In this document: piece after piece, positions 7,831 through 15,598 of the stretch
How positions within the stretch are numbered: the first letter of the stretch is position 1
How the letters are laid out: every line of letters starts with the position of its first letter
NCBI RefSeq assembly: GCF_021107415.1
Contig: NZ_JAIOSW010000159.1
Location: forward strand, 1-16,681
Reading direction: 5' to 3'
Length of the DNA stretch: 16,681 nt
DNA from: Desulfobacula sp.
GTDB taxonomy: Bacteria > Desulfobacterota > Desulfobacteria > Desulfobacterales > Desulfobacteraceae
Notes under the pieces: generated by a model
What the model was told of the DNA's origin: nothing
The model's database searches: none
What the model saw: the letters and a program-made list of their open reading frames with translations, nothing else
Program-made: the position numbers and the translations under genes

Positions 7831-8033
7831 TTATTTCACAATTTTTTTGTTTTTAAGATTGATAATCCTTTCTGTCTTTTGCTGTTTATTTAGGCAAAAG
7901 AATGATAGTGCTTGACTTTACAGCAATATCGGATCAAAGTATAGTAATATTGATACTACAGATCAATATAAAAATTGTTTTTTTGTATGGACCCAAGTGG
8001 TATTGGTTTTCACCTTAATTTTTGTGAAAGTAT
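7831..8033. promoter_or_regulatory. Divergent intergenic region with pilM promoter candidate and dyad
   Basis: The best signal is a plus-strand promoter: -35 TTTACA at 7917-7922 (5 of 6), a 17-base spacer and -10 TATAGT at 7940-7945 (5 of 6). It would start transcription near 7952 and leave a leader of about 80 bases. A dyad AGTAT 7938-7942 / ATACT 7953-7957 overlaps the -10 and start site, a reasonable place for an operator. GATCAA occurs on both sides of it. I checked both strands for the sigma-54 GG-N10-GC signature and found none, so the neighbouring sigma-54 activator does not obviously drive either gene from here. No clear minus-strand promoter for the kinase gene was seen. Confidence 0.5.
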
Positions 8034-9092
8034 ATGATATTTGGGAAAAAAGATCACCTTGTAGGTCTGGATATCGGCTCTTCGTTTATTAAGGTTGCTG
8101 AACTCAAAGTAACCGGGAAAGGGCTTGTCCTGCATAAATTTGGTATGGCTCCAATTGCACCGGGTACCATTGTTGAAGGCAGGGTTGTCGATATGGAAAG
8201 CCTTGCTAATGATATCCGTATTCTTTTTAAGTCCCAGAAAATCCGGGAGAAAAATGTTGCAATTTCGACAGGTGGTCATTCGGTCGTCATTAAAACAATT
8301 ACTGCATCAACCAATCTTGAGAAAGAGCTTCATGATACAATATATTCTGAAGCGGAACAATATATCCCCTATGATATTGATGATGTTAATATTGATTATC
8401 AAGTCCTGGGAGAAAGTGAGTTTTCTCCTGATCAGATAAACGTGCTCCTGGTTGCGGTCAAAAAAGATCTGGTGGCTGAGTATATCGATTTGATCCGTCT
8501 GGCCGGACTTAATCCCCAAATAATTGATGTTGATACCTTTGCGCTTCAAAATACCTATGAAATAATTCCATATGAAGCCCGGGAAAAAACAACCTTGTTG
8601 ATTGATGTCGGGGCGTCAAAAACTTCTTTGAATGTATTGAAGGCGAATTCATCGTTAATGATGAGAGATAATGTGTCAGGAACAAATCAGATTTTAGAAG
8701 AGATCGTAAGTCAATTCGATGTCACTATAGATGAAGCACAAGAAGCAGTGAATGGTGAGGCAGATGATATTGTCAGTCAGGATAAAATTCGGGAAATAAG
8801 TTTGAAACTCGCACAGTCATGGAGTTCTGAGATTTGTGAAGTGGTGAATACTTATCAAACCGGTGCCAATGATGAGAAAGTTGAAAAAATTATATTGAGT
8901 GGTGGCGGTGTTTTTATTGAAGGATTTAAAGACTATCTTTTATCTGAGCTTGACGCAGATGTGTCAATAATGAATCCGTTTGAAGCTTTTATTGTAGATG
9001 AAAAGAAATTTCCTGACTCTTTTATAACCAAGGCGGCCCCCTTGGCACCGATAGCTATTGGGCTTGCATTACGAAGAGTAGATGATAAATGA
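8034..9092 (+). CDS. pilM: Type IV pilus assembly protein PilM
   Basis: Cytoplasmic actin-like (FtsA-fold) ATP-binding protein that docks on the N-terminal tail of PilN and links the inner-membrane alignment complex to the pilus motor. The 352-residue length is typical. Visible motifs are the phosphate 1 loop DIGSSFIK at 13-20, the phosphate 2 loop DVGASKTS at 191-198 and the adenosine motif SGGGVFIEG at 289-297. The IPYD segment near 111 is also typical of PilM. The start MIFGKKDHLVGLDIGSS fits the family, although the ribosome site is weak (GAAAG at 8026-8030). It opens the pilMNOPQ operon and its TGA overlaps the pilN start (ATGA, 9089-9092). Confidence 0.95.
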   Translation: MIFGKKDHLVGLDIGSSFIKVAELKVTGKGLVLHKFGMAPIAPGTIVEGRVVDMESLANDIRILFKSQKIREKNVAISTGGHSVVIKTITASTNLEKELHDTIYSEAEQYIPYDIDDVNIDYQVLGESEFSPDQINVLLVAVKKDLVAEYIDLIRLAGLNPQIIDVDTFALQNTYEIIPYEAREKTTLLIDVGASKTSLNVLKANSSLMMRDNVSGTNQILEEIVSQFDVTIDEAQEAVNGEADDIVSQDKIREISLKLAQSWSSEICEVVNTYQTGANDEKVEKIILSGGGVFIEGFKDYLLSELDADVSIMNPFEAFIVDEKKFPDSFITKAAPLAPIAIGLALRRVDDK

Positions 9093-9664
9093 TAAGAATT
9101 AATCTGTTACCATTTAGAGTTGCTAGAAAAAAAGAGAATATTAGAAGACAGATATCTATCTTTTTATTGTTGATTCTTTTAACAGCAGTAGTGCTTGTAT
9201 GGTATACACGGGCCGTTAATAACCAAATTTTAGAAGTAAAAGAAAAAACAAAACAGGTAAATTCTCAAATTTTAAAATATAAAGAAAAGGCAGATCGGGT
9301 AGCTAAAATAAAAAAAGATCTGAAGATCCTTAAAGAGAAACTTGAAATTGTATCTTCGTTGCAAAAACAAAGAGACAAACAGCTGATTTTGTTTGATGGT
9401 ATGACAGACCTTATTGTTCCCGGGCGAATGTGGCTTGTAAGTTTTAAAACAGATGAAAATACGGTTACAATCAAAGGGATTGCATTTGATAACCCTACAA
9501 TTGCCGATTTTATGGAAAATCTTGAAAAATCATCACTTTTTAGTAAGGTTGATTTGAAAACAGCAAAAATGAAAAAATTCAAAGATGGTCTTGTGTTAAA
9601 ATCATTTGAGTTACTTTGTAGAAAAGAAAAATTAAAAAAAGAGAAAAATAAGGATTCAAAATAA
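9089..9664 (+). CDS. pilN: Type IV pilus inner-membrane protein PilN
   Basis: A 191-residue bitopic protein. The conserved cytosolic INLLP motif at 4-8 is the PilM-binding peptide. It is followed by a basic stretch, one transmembrane helix at about 22-40, a coiled coil at about 43-95 and a ferredoxin-like periplasmic domain to about 177 (VPGRMWLVSF, VTIKGIAFDN). It heterodimerises with PilO in the alignment complex. The start overlaps the pilM stop in ATGA, implying translational coupling. The C-terminus carries a lysine-rich tail (about 179-191) beyond the folded domain. The family assignment rests on motif, topology and gene order. Confidence 0.93.
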   Translation: MIRINLLPFRVARKKENIRRQISIFLLLILLTAVVLVWYTRAVNNQILEVKEKTKQVNSQILKYKEKADRVAKIKKDLKILKEKLEIVSSLQKQRDKQLILFDGMTDLIVPGRMWLVSFKTDENTVTIKGIAFDNPTIADFMENLEKSSLFSKVDLKTAKMKKFKDGLVLKSFELLCRKEKLKKEKNKDSK

Positions 9665-9672
9665 GGCAAGAA

Positions 9673-10335
9673 ATGAGCAAGGAAAAAAGCAACCTAAAGG
9701 TCACGCGCAGAACTAATGAAATAAAAGAAAAGCTGGGCCGCTTTTTTGAAAAAGTCGGAGTCCTTACAAAAGTACAGCGCCTGCTTATCTGCCTTGTAAC
9801 TTTCGCTGTAATTGGCGGTGCCTATTATTACTTTGTTTTTATGCCAAAGCATGATGAATTAAAAAAACTCCAAAGAAAATACCAGACCCAGGTAAAGAAA
9901 CTTTCAACTTACAAGAAAAGAGCAGCCGAGATTTTAAAATATGAAAAATTGATGGTCAAGGCTCAGGAGGAGTTTAACGTGGCAATGAGAGCGCTTCCTG
10001 ATAAACGCGAACTTCCATCGTTATTGACAGGTATCTCCAAAGCAGGAAGTGATGCAGGGCTGGCATTTCACCTGTTTCAGCCGGGAAAAGAAATAAATAA
10101 AGAGTTTTATAAAGTACTTCCTGTTTCCATAAAGGTGGTAGGACGATATCATCAGATTACGGATTTTTTCTTTCAAATTATAAGGCTTAACAGGATCGTG
10201 AATATCAATAATGTTGATGTGAAAAGTAAAAAAGGTGGTAAAATAATAGAAATGAGCTGTAAGGCGGTTACCTATATGTTTGTTGAAAAAAAAGAACCAA
10301 AAGATAAAAATAAACGAAAAAGAAAAAAGAAATAG
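9673..10335 (+). CDS. pilO: Type IV pilus inner-membrane protein PilO
   Basis: A 220-residue protein with a cytosolic head of about 35 residues, one transmembrane helix at about 36-56, a coiled coil (about 60-108), the family LP(D/x)KxELPxLLxxIS segment at 108-122 and a periplasmic ferredoxin-like domain (about 126-205) with the GRYHQITDFF motif at 157-166. It pairs with PilN and binds PilP. Eight bases separate it from pilN; AAGG at 9663-9666 overlaps the pilN stop and gives six-base spacing to the ATG. The last 15 or so residues are almost all lysine and arginine, an unusual tail for a periplasmic end. Confidence 0.94.
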   Translation: MSKEKSNLKVTRRTNEIKEKLGRFFEKVGVLTKVQRLLICLVTFAVIGGAYYYFVFMPKHDELKKLQRKYQTQVKKLSTYKKRAAEILKYEKLMVKAQEEFNVAMRALPDKRELPSLLTGISKAGSDAGLAFHLFQPGKEINKEFYKVLPVSIKVVGRYHQITDFFFQIIRLNRIVNINNVDVKSKKGGKIIEMSCKAVTYMFVEKKEPKDKNKRKRKKK

Positions 10336-10357
10336 GGATAGAAAAAAAGAATTCATA

Positions 10358-11026
10358 ATGATGTCTAAGTCAAAGATAATTTTATTAATAGTTGCAGTCG
10401 GTTTTATCTTTTTGATCGTTGCATGTGAGGATCAGCCACGTGCAACAAAAAAATCAGCACCCGATGAAGTCTCAGGTAAAATATCCCTGCCTGTTGTCCA
10501 GAATAAGCCTCAAAAAGATGATAAAACCCAAAAAGATGATAAAAAGGGTAAGTTAAATTCAAAAAATGACCAAATGCCCAAAGTAGAACCCAAGGTAAAA
10601 GCTGTAGTAGAAAGCGTTCATCAGGTTTCAGAACAAAAGCCAGATGCCCAGAAGAAAGAACATTATGATTCCCAAGGCAAAATTGATCCGTTCAAACCGC
10701 TAATTCAGGACAAACCGGAAGAAACCAGGCCTGTTGTTGATGAGGGACCCAAAAGAATTCTAACCCCTCTTGAAAAAATTGAGCTAAGCCAAATTCGCCT
10801 GGTTGCGGTTATTATTATGAAAAATAAAAGGATTGCAATGGTAGAGGAGGCTAGTGGAAAAGGCTATGAGGTTGGTATTGGCACTTATATCGGTAGAAAC
10901 CAGGGGAAAGTATCAGAAATTAAAGATAGCAGTATTGTGATTAAGGAGCTTGTTAGGGATTATAAAGGAAGGCTCGAAGAGCAAATTCAGGAAATAAAAC
11001 TACATAAAATTGATAATGAGGAGTAA
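10358..11026 (+). CDS. pilP: Type IV pilus lipoprotein PilP
   Basis: A 222-residue lipoprotein. The signal peptide ends in the lipobox IVAC with lipidated C23. Then comes a long low-complexity, lysine/proline-rich linker (about 26-115) and the PilP beta domain, which starts at DPFKPL and contains ILTPLEKIELSQIRLVAVI and the GKGYEVGIGTYIG strand pair. PilP connects the PilN/PilO dimer to the N0 domain of PilQ. The frame is open upstream to an ATG at 10280, but that would overlap pilO by 56 bases and put a highly charged stretch before the signal peptide, so the ATG at 10358 (or the adjacent ATG at 10361) is preferred. The linker contains a 16-base sequence repeated with an 18-base period (10511-10526 and 10529-10544, encoding QKDDKT/QKDDKK). 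Confidence 0.92.
   Translation: MMSKSKIILLIVAVGFIFLIVACEDQPRATKKSAPDEVSGKISLPVVQNKPQKDDKTQKDDKKGKLNSKNDQMPKVEPKVKAVVESVHQVSEQKPDAQKKEHYDSQGKIDPFKPLIQDKPEETRPVVDEGPKRILTPLEKIELSQIRLVAVIIMKNKRIAMVEEASGKGYEVGIGTYIGRNQGKVSEIKDSSIVIKELVRDYKGRLEEQIQEIKLHKIDNEE
10511..10544 (+). repeat. Short tandem repeat in the PilP linker
   Basis: CAAAAAGATGATAAAA occurs at 10511-10526 and again at 10529-10544, an 18-base period that keeps frame and encodes two QKDDK units in the flexible lysine-rich linker. Length change here would only lengthen or shorten the linker. Confidence 0.8.
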
Positions 11027-11027
11027 T

Positions 11028-13364
11028 ATGCCTTTTTTTCAAATGAAAAGAATAAATAATACGGTTAAAATATTTAGTTTTCTTTTGGTTGTATTCATTG
11101 TTGGCTGTGTTTCCCAAAAAACTGAAACCGTTCAAACCGGCGAACAAATGCAGATGGACCAGGAAATATCAGAGAAAAGTGCTGTTGTTCAGAGTGACAG
11201 ACAGATAAGTGCTGTCAGCGTTGACCTGCAGGATCAGGTTATTGAGATCGAAATTCACGGAAATCAAAAGTTAGTCTATACTTCAATAAAACAATCATTT
11301 CCTTTTGGAATTGCCATATATCTTCCGGAAACTACAATTGCCGATGGTTTAAAAACAACCCTGCCTGAAAATAAAAGTATTGGTGATCTGGTTGTAAAGT
11401 ATGCTGATGAAGAGAAGACAATCGTAAAAGTTGAGATCTTGTTAAAAGAGGATCTTAATTATGAAGTGAGTGAAAATGATAATACATTGAAATTGGTGCT
11501 CTTTGAAAGCATGGAGAAGGAAAAAACAGCCATTAATCAAATACCTGAACCATTGCCTATAGTTGTTAAGAAAAAAGCACAAATCGTTGTGTCTGAAGAG
11601 AATATTATCATTTCGGATAAAACAGCGACAATGACCAATATTGAGTTTAATACAATGGAGGATGGAAAATCCGACATTGTTGTTCAAACAAACCACCCTG
11701 TAAAGTATGATATCACTCAGGGTAATAATGATAAATTGTATTTAAATTTGTATAATACAATTATCCCGGATTACCATAAACGGCCACTCTTAACTTATTA
11801 TTTTAAATCTGCAGTCGAAAGCTTAATGCCGATACAGGTTCCAGGACAAAAAAAGAACTCTAAAATTGAGATTAAAATAAGGGATCAGGTACCCTATAGG
11901 ATTATTCGGGATCAAAATACTATTTCAATATTTTTTGAGCCGTCTAGGATAGAACCACCTGTATTCACTAAAGCCACAAAAAAAGTAATCAGTGGGCCTC
12001 AAACTCAAACCATTGAGGCCGACAAAGAGAAAACAGGACTGTCAGGGGAGCTTGGAGAGGCAAACGCGTCTATTGATAAAAAGAAAACTCTTGAAGAAAT
12101 GATTTTCGGGAAGCAGAAAAAATATACGGGTGAGAAAATCAAGCTGGATTTTTATGAAACTGATATTAAGAATGTCTTCAGGATACTCAGAAGCGTGGGA
12201 AAACTTAACTTTGCCATTGATAAGAATGTCGAGGGAAAGGTGACCTTAACCCTTGAAGATCCGGTCCCCTGGGATCAGGTGCTTGACCTTGTATTAAAGA
12301 TGAATAACCTTGGAATGAAAAAAGAAGGAAATGTTATCAGGATTGCAACCCTGAACACAATTAAAAAAGAAGAAAAATTGTTACAGGAAACCATTGCTGC
12401 CAGAAAAAAATCTTTAGAGCAGAAAAAGAGTTTTGAACCATTGATTACAGAGTACATTCCTATAAACTATTCAGATGCAGAGGCAGATATAAAACCTCAT
12501 ATAGATCAAATTCTCACTAAAGGCAGGGGTAAGATTACTGTCGATAAACGAACCAATATGATCATTATCACAGATATCCAGACTAAAATTGATCAGGCCC
12601 AGGAAATTATTTTTCGATTGGATAAAGTTACCCCGCAAATTATGATTGAAGCAAAAGTAGTTGAGGTTTCAAAGAATTTTTCACGTGAACTTGGGCTTGG
12701 TTTATCTTTTCAAGAGACTCAAACTCCCCATGTAGGATACGATGAGGACTTTACTATCGCTTTGAATCACCCGGTTGCTGCGCCAGTCAATGCAGGCTCT
12801 TTTAATTTTTATAGAATTTTAGGCTCTAATTTTTTAAATTTAAATGCACAGATAGCAGCATCAGAAATAAAAGGAGACGTAAAAGTTGTTTCTTCTCCCA
12901 GGATTCTTACATTGGACAATAAAAAAGCAAAAATAAAACAAGGCCTTGAATATGCGTATCTTGAGCGGGATGATTCCGGTGGATCATCTGTTAAATTTAA
13001 AAATATTGATTTATTATTGGGAGTAACTCCCCATGTCACACCGGATAAAAGAATTTCAATGACTATTTATTTAACAAAAAATGATATTGACTCTATTACC
13101 AACGGAGTTCCGTCTCTTTCAACCAATGAAGCGGAGACTGAGCTTTTAGTGAACAATAATGATACCATCGTTATTGGCGGAATAGTAAAAACATCGACGA
13201 CTGATAGCAGCACAGGAACTCCTTTCCTTTCCGGAATTCCTATTTTAGGCAGGCTTTTTAGAACAGAGATTGATAAGGAAAAAAGAAATGAGCTCTTAAT
13301 CTTTATTACGCCTGCGATTGTTCAGTTGGACCAGAAAAGAAATGTATTTACAACAGAAGATTAA
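11028..13364 (+). CDS. pilQ: Type IV pilus secretin PilQ (predicted lipoprotein)
   Basis: Outer-membrane channel through which the pilus passes, 778 residues from the chosen ATG. In order: a signal peptide with lipobox IVGC and C27; two AMIN domains (about 58-160 and 199-304) for peptidoglycan binding; an STN/N0 domain (about 366-440); a NolW/N1 domain (about 473-532) with INYSDAEADI; and the secretin beta-barrel (about 540-768), with VVSSPRILTLDN near 620 and the signature TPFLSGIPILGRLF near 731-744. The frame opens at 11010, but the ATG at 11028 has GAGGAG at 11018-11023 and gives a proper signal peptide. The spacing of four bases is short; the ATG at 11043 is a possible alternative. Its stop overlaps the stop of the convergent TPR lipoprotein gene. 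Confidence 0.96.
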   Translation: MPFFQMKRINNTVKIFSFLLVVFIVGCVSQKTETVQTGEQMQMDQEISEKSAVVQSDRQISAVSVDLQDQVIEIEIHGNQKLVYTSIKQSFPFGIAIYLPETTIADGLKTTLPENKSIGDLVVKYADEEKTIVKVEILLKEDLNYEVSENDNTLKLVLFESMEKEKTAINQIPEPLPIVVKKKAQIVVSEENIIISDKTATMTNIEFNTMEDGKSDIVVQTNHPVKYDITQGNNDKLYLNLYNTIIPDYHKRPLLTYYFKSAVESLMPIQVPGQKKNSKIEIKIRDQVPYRIIRDQNTISIFFEPSRIEPPVFTKATKKVISGPQTQTIEADKEKTGLSGELGEANASIDKKKTLEEMIFGKQKKYTGEKIKLDFYETDIKNVFRILRSVGKLNFAIDKNVEGKVTLTLEDPVPWDQVLDLVLKMNNLGMKKEGNVIRIATLNTIKKEEKLLQETIAARKKSLEQKKSFEPLITEYIPINYSDAEADIKPHIDQILTKGRGKITVDKRTNMIIITDIQTKIDQAQEIIFRLDKVTPQIMIEAKVVEVSKNFSRELGLGLSFQETQTPHVGYDEDFTIALNHPVAAPVNAGSFNFYRILGSNFLNLNAQIAASEIKGDVKVVSSPRILTLDNKKAKIKQGLEYAYLERDDSGGSSVKFKNIDLLLGVTPHVTPDKRISMTIYLTKNDIDSITNGVPSLSTNEAETELLVNNNDTIVIGGIVKTSTTDSSTGTPFLSGIPILGRLFRTEIDKEKRNELLIFITPAIVQLDQKRNVFTTED

Positions 13365-14116
13365 TTGAGTTCAAAAAGTCTTTTTTCTGCTTCCCTTGCC
13401 AGGGGCGATGTTTCAGGAACAAGTTTCAGTACAACCTCCCAGGATTTTTTGGCTTTATTAAAATCGTTTAATGCCTCATAAACTTTTGCCAGATCAGAAT
13501 GAAGAATGGCAGCTCCCGGATTTTTTACCAGGGCATGATGAAGAAAATTTTTTGCTATGGTATATCGTGCTGTTTTAATATATATTGACGCAAGGCCATG
13601 AACAGCGAATAAAAAATTGGGTCTGATTTCCAGGGACCTTTCAAAGTATGTTTTGGCTTTCCCATACATTGCTTGATAAAAATATACCCATCCAAGATTT
13701 GACAAAGGCATTTCAGGGGTGGCGTATAAAAGATTCTCGGAAATATCCTCAAAGCATTGAATTGCAGACTTCCATTTTTTTTGCCTGAGATATGTTGCGC
13801 CAAGGTGATTTTTTGCTTGAATATAATCTGGTTTAAGATTTAATGCCTTTTTAAAATGGGTTTCCGCAAGATCATCTCTGTTCTTTGCCATATAAACAAG
13901 ACCAAGGCTGTTATTCAGATAGGGGTCATTGGGAATGGTTTTGTAAGCTTCAAGAAGCTGTTTTAATGCAGCAGTATATTGGCCACTATTATAGTATCCC
14001 TCTCCACGCCCCTGAGCTGCAACGGCGATCTCTTTTTTATTTCCCATGTCTGTATCTTTAGATGCGCATGATATTAGAAAAAGAAGGGCAACAAACAGGT
14101 AAATAAGATTTTTCAT
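13361..14116 (-). CDS. TPR lipoprotein, PilF/PilW/Tgl-like pilotin candidate
   Basis: A 251-residue protein whose signal peptide ends in the lipobox LISC with lipidated C17. The mature protein is about six tetratricopeptide repeats (roughly 31-64, 65-98, 99-132, 134-168, 169-202 and 203-236), each with the G/A..Y and A...P positions of TPR helices (for example LNNSLGLVYMAKNRDDLAETHF). Size, lipidation and six TPRs match the PilF/PilW/Tgl family of outer-membrane pilotins that help PilQ multimerise. Its tail-to-tail position against pilQ supports this, but the call is inference because TPR lipoproteins are common. AGGA at 14125-14128 (read on the minus strand) is the ribosome site, placed right after the stop of the upstream LysM-like gene. 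Confidence 0.8.
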   Translation of the reverse strand: MKNLIYLFVALLFLISCASKDTDMGNKKEIAVAAQGRGEGYYNSGQYTAALKQLLEAYKTIPNDPYLNNSLGLVYMAKNRDDLAETHFKKALNLKPDYIQAKNHLGATYLRQKKWKSAIQCFEDISENLLYATPEMPLSNLGWVYFYQAMYGKAKTYFERSLEIRPNFLFAVHGLASIYIKTARYTIAKNFLHHALVKNPGAAILHSDLAKVYEALNDFNKAKKSWEVVLKLVPETSPLAREAEKRLFELN

Positions 14117-14128
14117 ATAGCTTATCCT

Positions 14129-15595
14129 TTATTGAATGTAGATCAAATTTTTTGTAGATAAGATTTTTATATTTTCTTTTTTTAGATAATCAATGGCAGT
14201 GTCGCTTAATGGTTTAAAAGGAATAAACACTTTGTCCTTCTCTTTGACAGCATAAAGGCCATTAATACTTTCGACTGCTTCACCGGTGGAAAAAGAAGGA
14301 TTCACCCAGGTTGCATACCCAAGATGGGTGAATAATTTTTTGGTCAGTTCAAGTGGGGTTAATTTGGATGTTATTGAAATAATCTCAAATTCTCTTTTTT
14401 CAAGGACCTCTAGAGCGGTTCCATAAACATTGCCAAAATTGATCAACAGGTCTGTCGTGTCTTTTCTTAAAACTCGGCCAAAGGATGCCTCAAGATTAAT
14501 ATTATTGAGCATAAAAGGTATTTTTGCATTTGGGATATAGTCATAACCTGTCTGGGACAGGAGAGTTTCAATAATTTTTTTATATTCTGTGGTTATATTT
14601 TTTTTTGGTGCCGGTTTACTTTTATTTTTAACCTTATCAATGGTTTCCGATATTAATTGAGTTTTTAAGTCCTTCCAATAGGTTTGTACATATTCAAGTA
14701 ATTCATCGTTCACATTCTCACCTGATATAATCAGTATTTTGGAACCGTCCTCGGTTTCAATAATTGGAGTTGATGATAAATCGAGAACCCGACTTGAATT
14801 GTTTTCCCCTGGAAAGTACATTTTGCCACTACTTAAAAGGGTTCCGCCAATAAGTGAGGAATATTTTTTTAGTTGTGTCAGTTTATAAGCTTCAATTTTG
14901 TATTGTTTAACCGCCTGTTCTTTTTTTTCTTTTTCATTTGGTTTTCCTGATAAAAGAGACTTGAACCATGGCTGGGATTTTATCGAAGGATCAGGTAAGT
15001 AAATATCAGAACCTTCAAAAATAATATTGATATTTTTTATATTAGGATTTGCTAACTGAAACGCTTTTAGCCCTTCTTCCGATATGCCCCCCCCCTTTTT
15101 TAAAAAATCCTTATCAATCAAAGTTGAAATAGTGTCCCCTTTTTTAATCTTATGTTCCTGTATGAAAGGTTTCAGATCCAGATTTTCCCGGATCGTTGAA
15201 AACTCAATTACGGGGATATCAACATTACCCGATGAAGTCTCATCATAATCCCCTTGTTTTACATTTTTTAGCGGAATAAGGATATGAATACCCGGTTCAA
15301 TCGCATCAATGTTACTGATTTGGGGATTGATTTCTTTAAATATTATGATGAAATGGGGAAAGTCTTTTTCAGATATTTCTCCTTTTTTTCTGAAAATTTT
15401 ATATAGCCAGTCATCTTTGTTGACGATATAAGGTTCACAAAGGACATCCTCATTTTCATATTTAAAAATTGAATATCGTTTATAAGAAGTCTTAACACCA
15501 TTGGCTTTAGAATGGGATAAAAAGGGGGGTGCAACATAAGCATAGAGTGCTAAAACAGTGAAAATGAATATTTTAAAAAAAATAAGTTTTTTCAT
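14129..15595 (-). CDS. Exported LysM-like protein with uncharacterised C-terminal half
   Basis: A 488-residue protein with a hydrophobic signal peptide (about 3-24, cleavage perhaps after SKA at 31). Two diverged LysM-like units follow, about 53-109 (YIVNKDDWLYKIF ... NPQISNIDAIEPGIHILIP) and 144-201 (HKIKKGDTISTLI ... NPNIKNINIIFEGSDIYLP). These have the usual W/DT-x-L start, NP(N/Q)I centre and G..I.(L/I)P end, so peptidoglycan binding is likely. Residues about 225-488 match nothing I recognise; they contain alternating strand and helix stretches and a lysine/proline-rich hinge at 322-333. The gene lies three bases after threonine synthase with no obvious ribosome site, so it may rely on coupling. 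A G9 run on the coding strand sits inside the second LysM-like unit. Confidence 0.75.
   Translation of the reverse strand: MKKLIFFKIFIFTVLALYAYVAPPFLSHSKANGVKTSYKRYSIFKYENEDVLCEPYIVNKDDWLYKIFRKKGEISEKDFPHFIIIFKEINPQISNIDAIEPGIHILIPLKNVKQGDYDETSSGNVDIPVIEFSTIRENLDLKPFIQEHKIKKGDTISTLIDKDFLKKGGGISEEGLKAFQLANPNIKNINIIFEGSDIYLPDPSIKSQPWFKSLLSGKPNEKEKKEQAVKQYKIEAYKLTQLKKYSSLIGGTLLSSGKMYFPGENNSSRVLDLSSTPIIETEDGSKILIISGENVNDELLEYVQTYWKDLKTQLISETIDKVKNKSKPAPKKNITTEYKKIIETLLSQTGYDYIPNAKIPFMLNNINLEASFGRVLRKDTTDLLINFGNVYGTALEVLEKREFEIISITSKLTPLELTKKLFTHLGYATWVNPSFSTGEAVESINGLYAVKEKDKVFIPFKPLSDTAIDYLKKENIKILSTKNLIYIQ
15087..15095 (-). repeat. G9 mononucleotide tract in the LysM-like gene
   Basis: Nine consecutive C on the plus strand (nine G on the coding strand), preceded on the coding strand by A5 (15096-15100 as T on the plus strand). 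It encodes the end of K167 and G168-G170. A gain or loss of one base would frameshift the protein after about 170 residues. It is the only G/C homopolymer of this length noticed in this AT-rich window. Confidence 0.85.
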
Positions 15596-15598
15596 AAA

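Noticed and set aside
7535..7915. Plus-strand open frame of 126 codons antisense to the kinase
   Set aside because: It lies mostly opposite a well-supported kinase gene, has no recognisable domain and composition typical of a shadow frame.
10280..10357. Upstream ATG for PilP
   Set aside because: It would overlap pilO by 56 bases and place 26 highly charged residues before a clean lipoprotein signal peptide.
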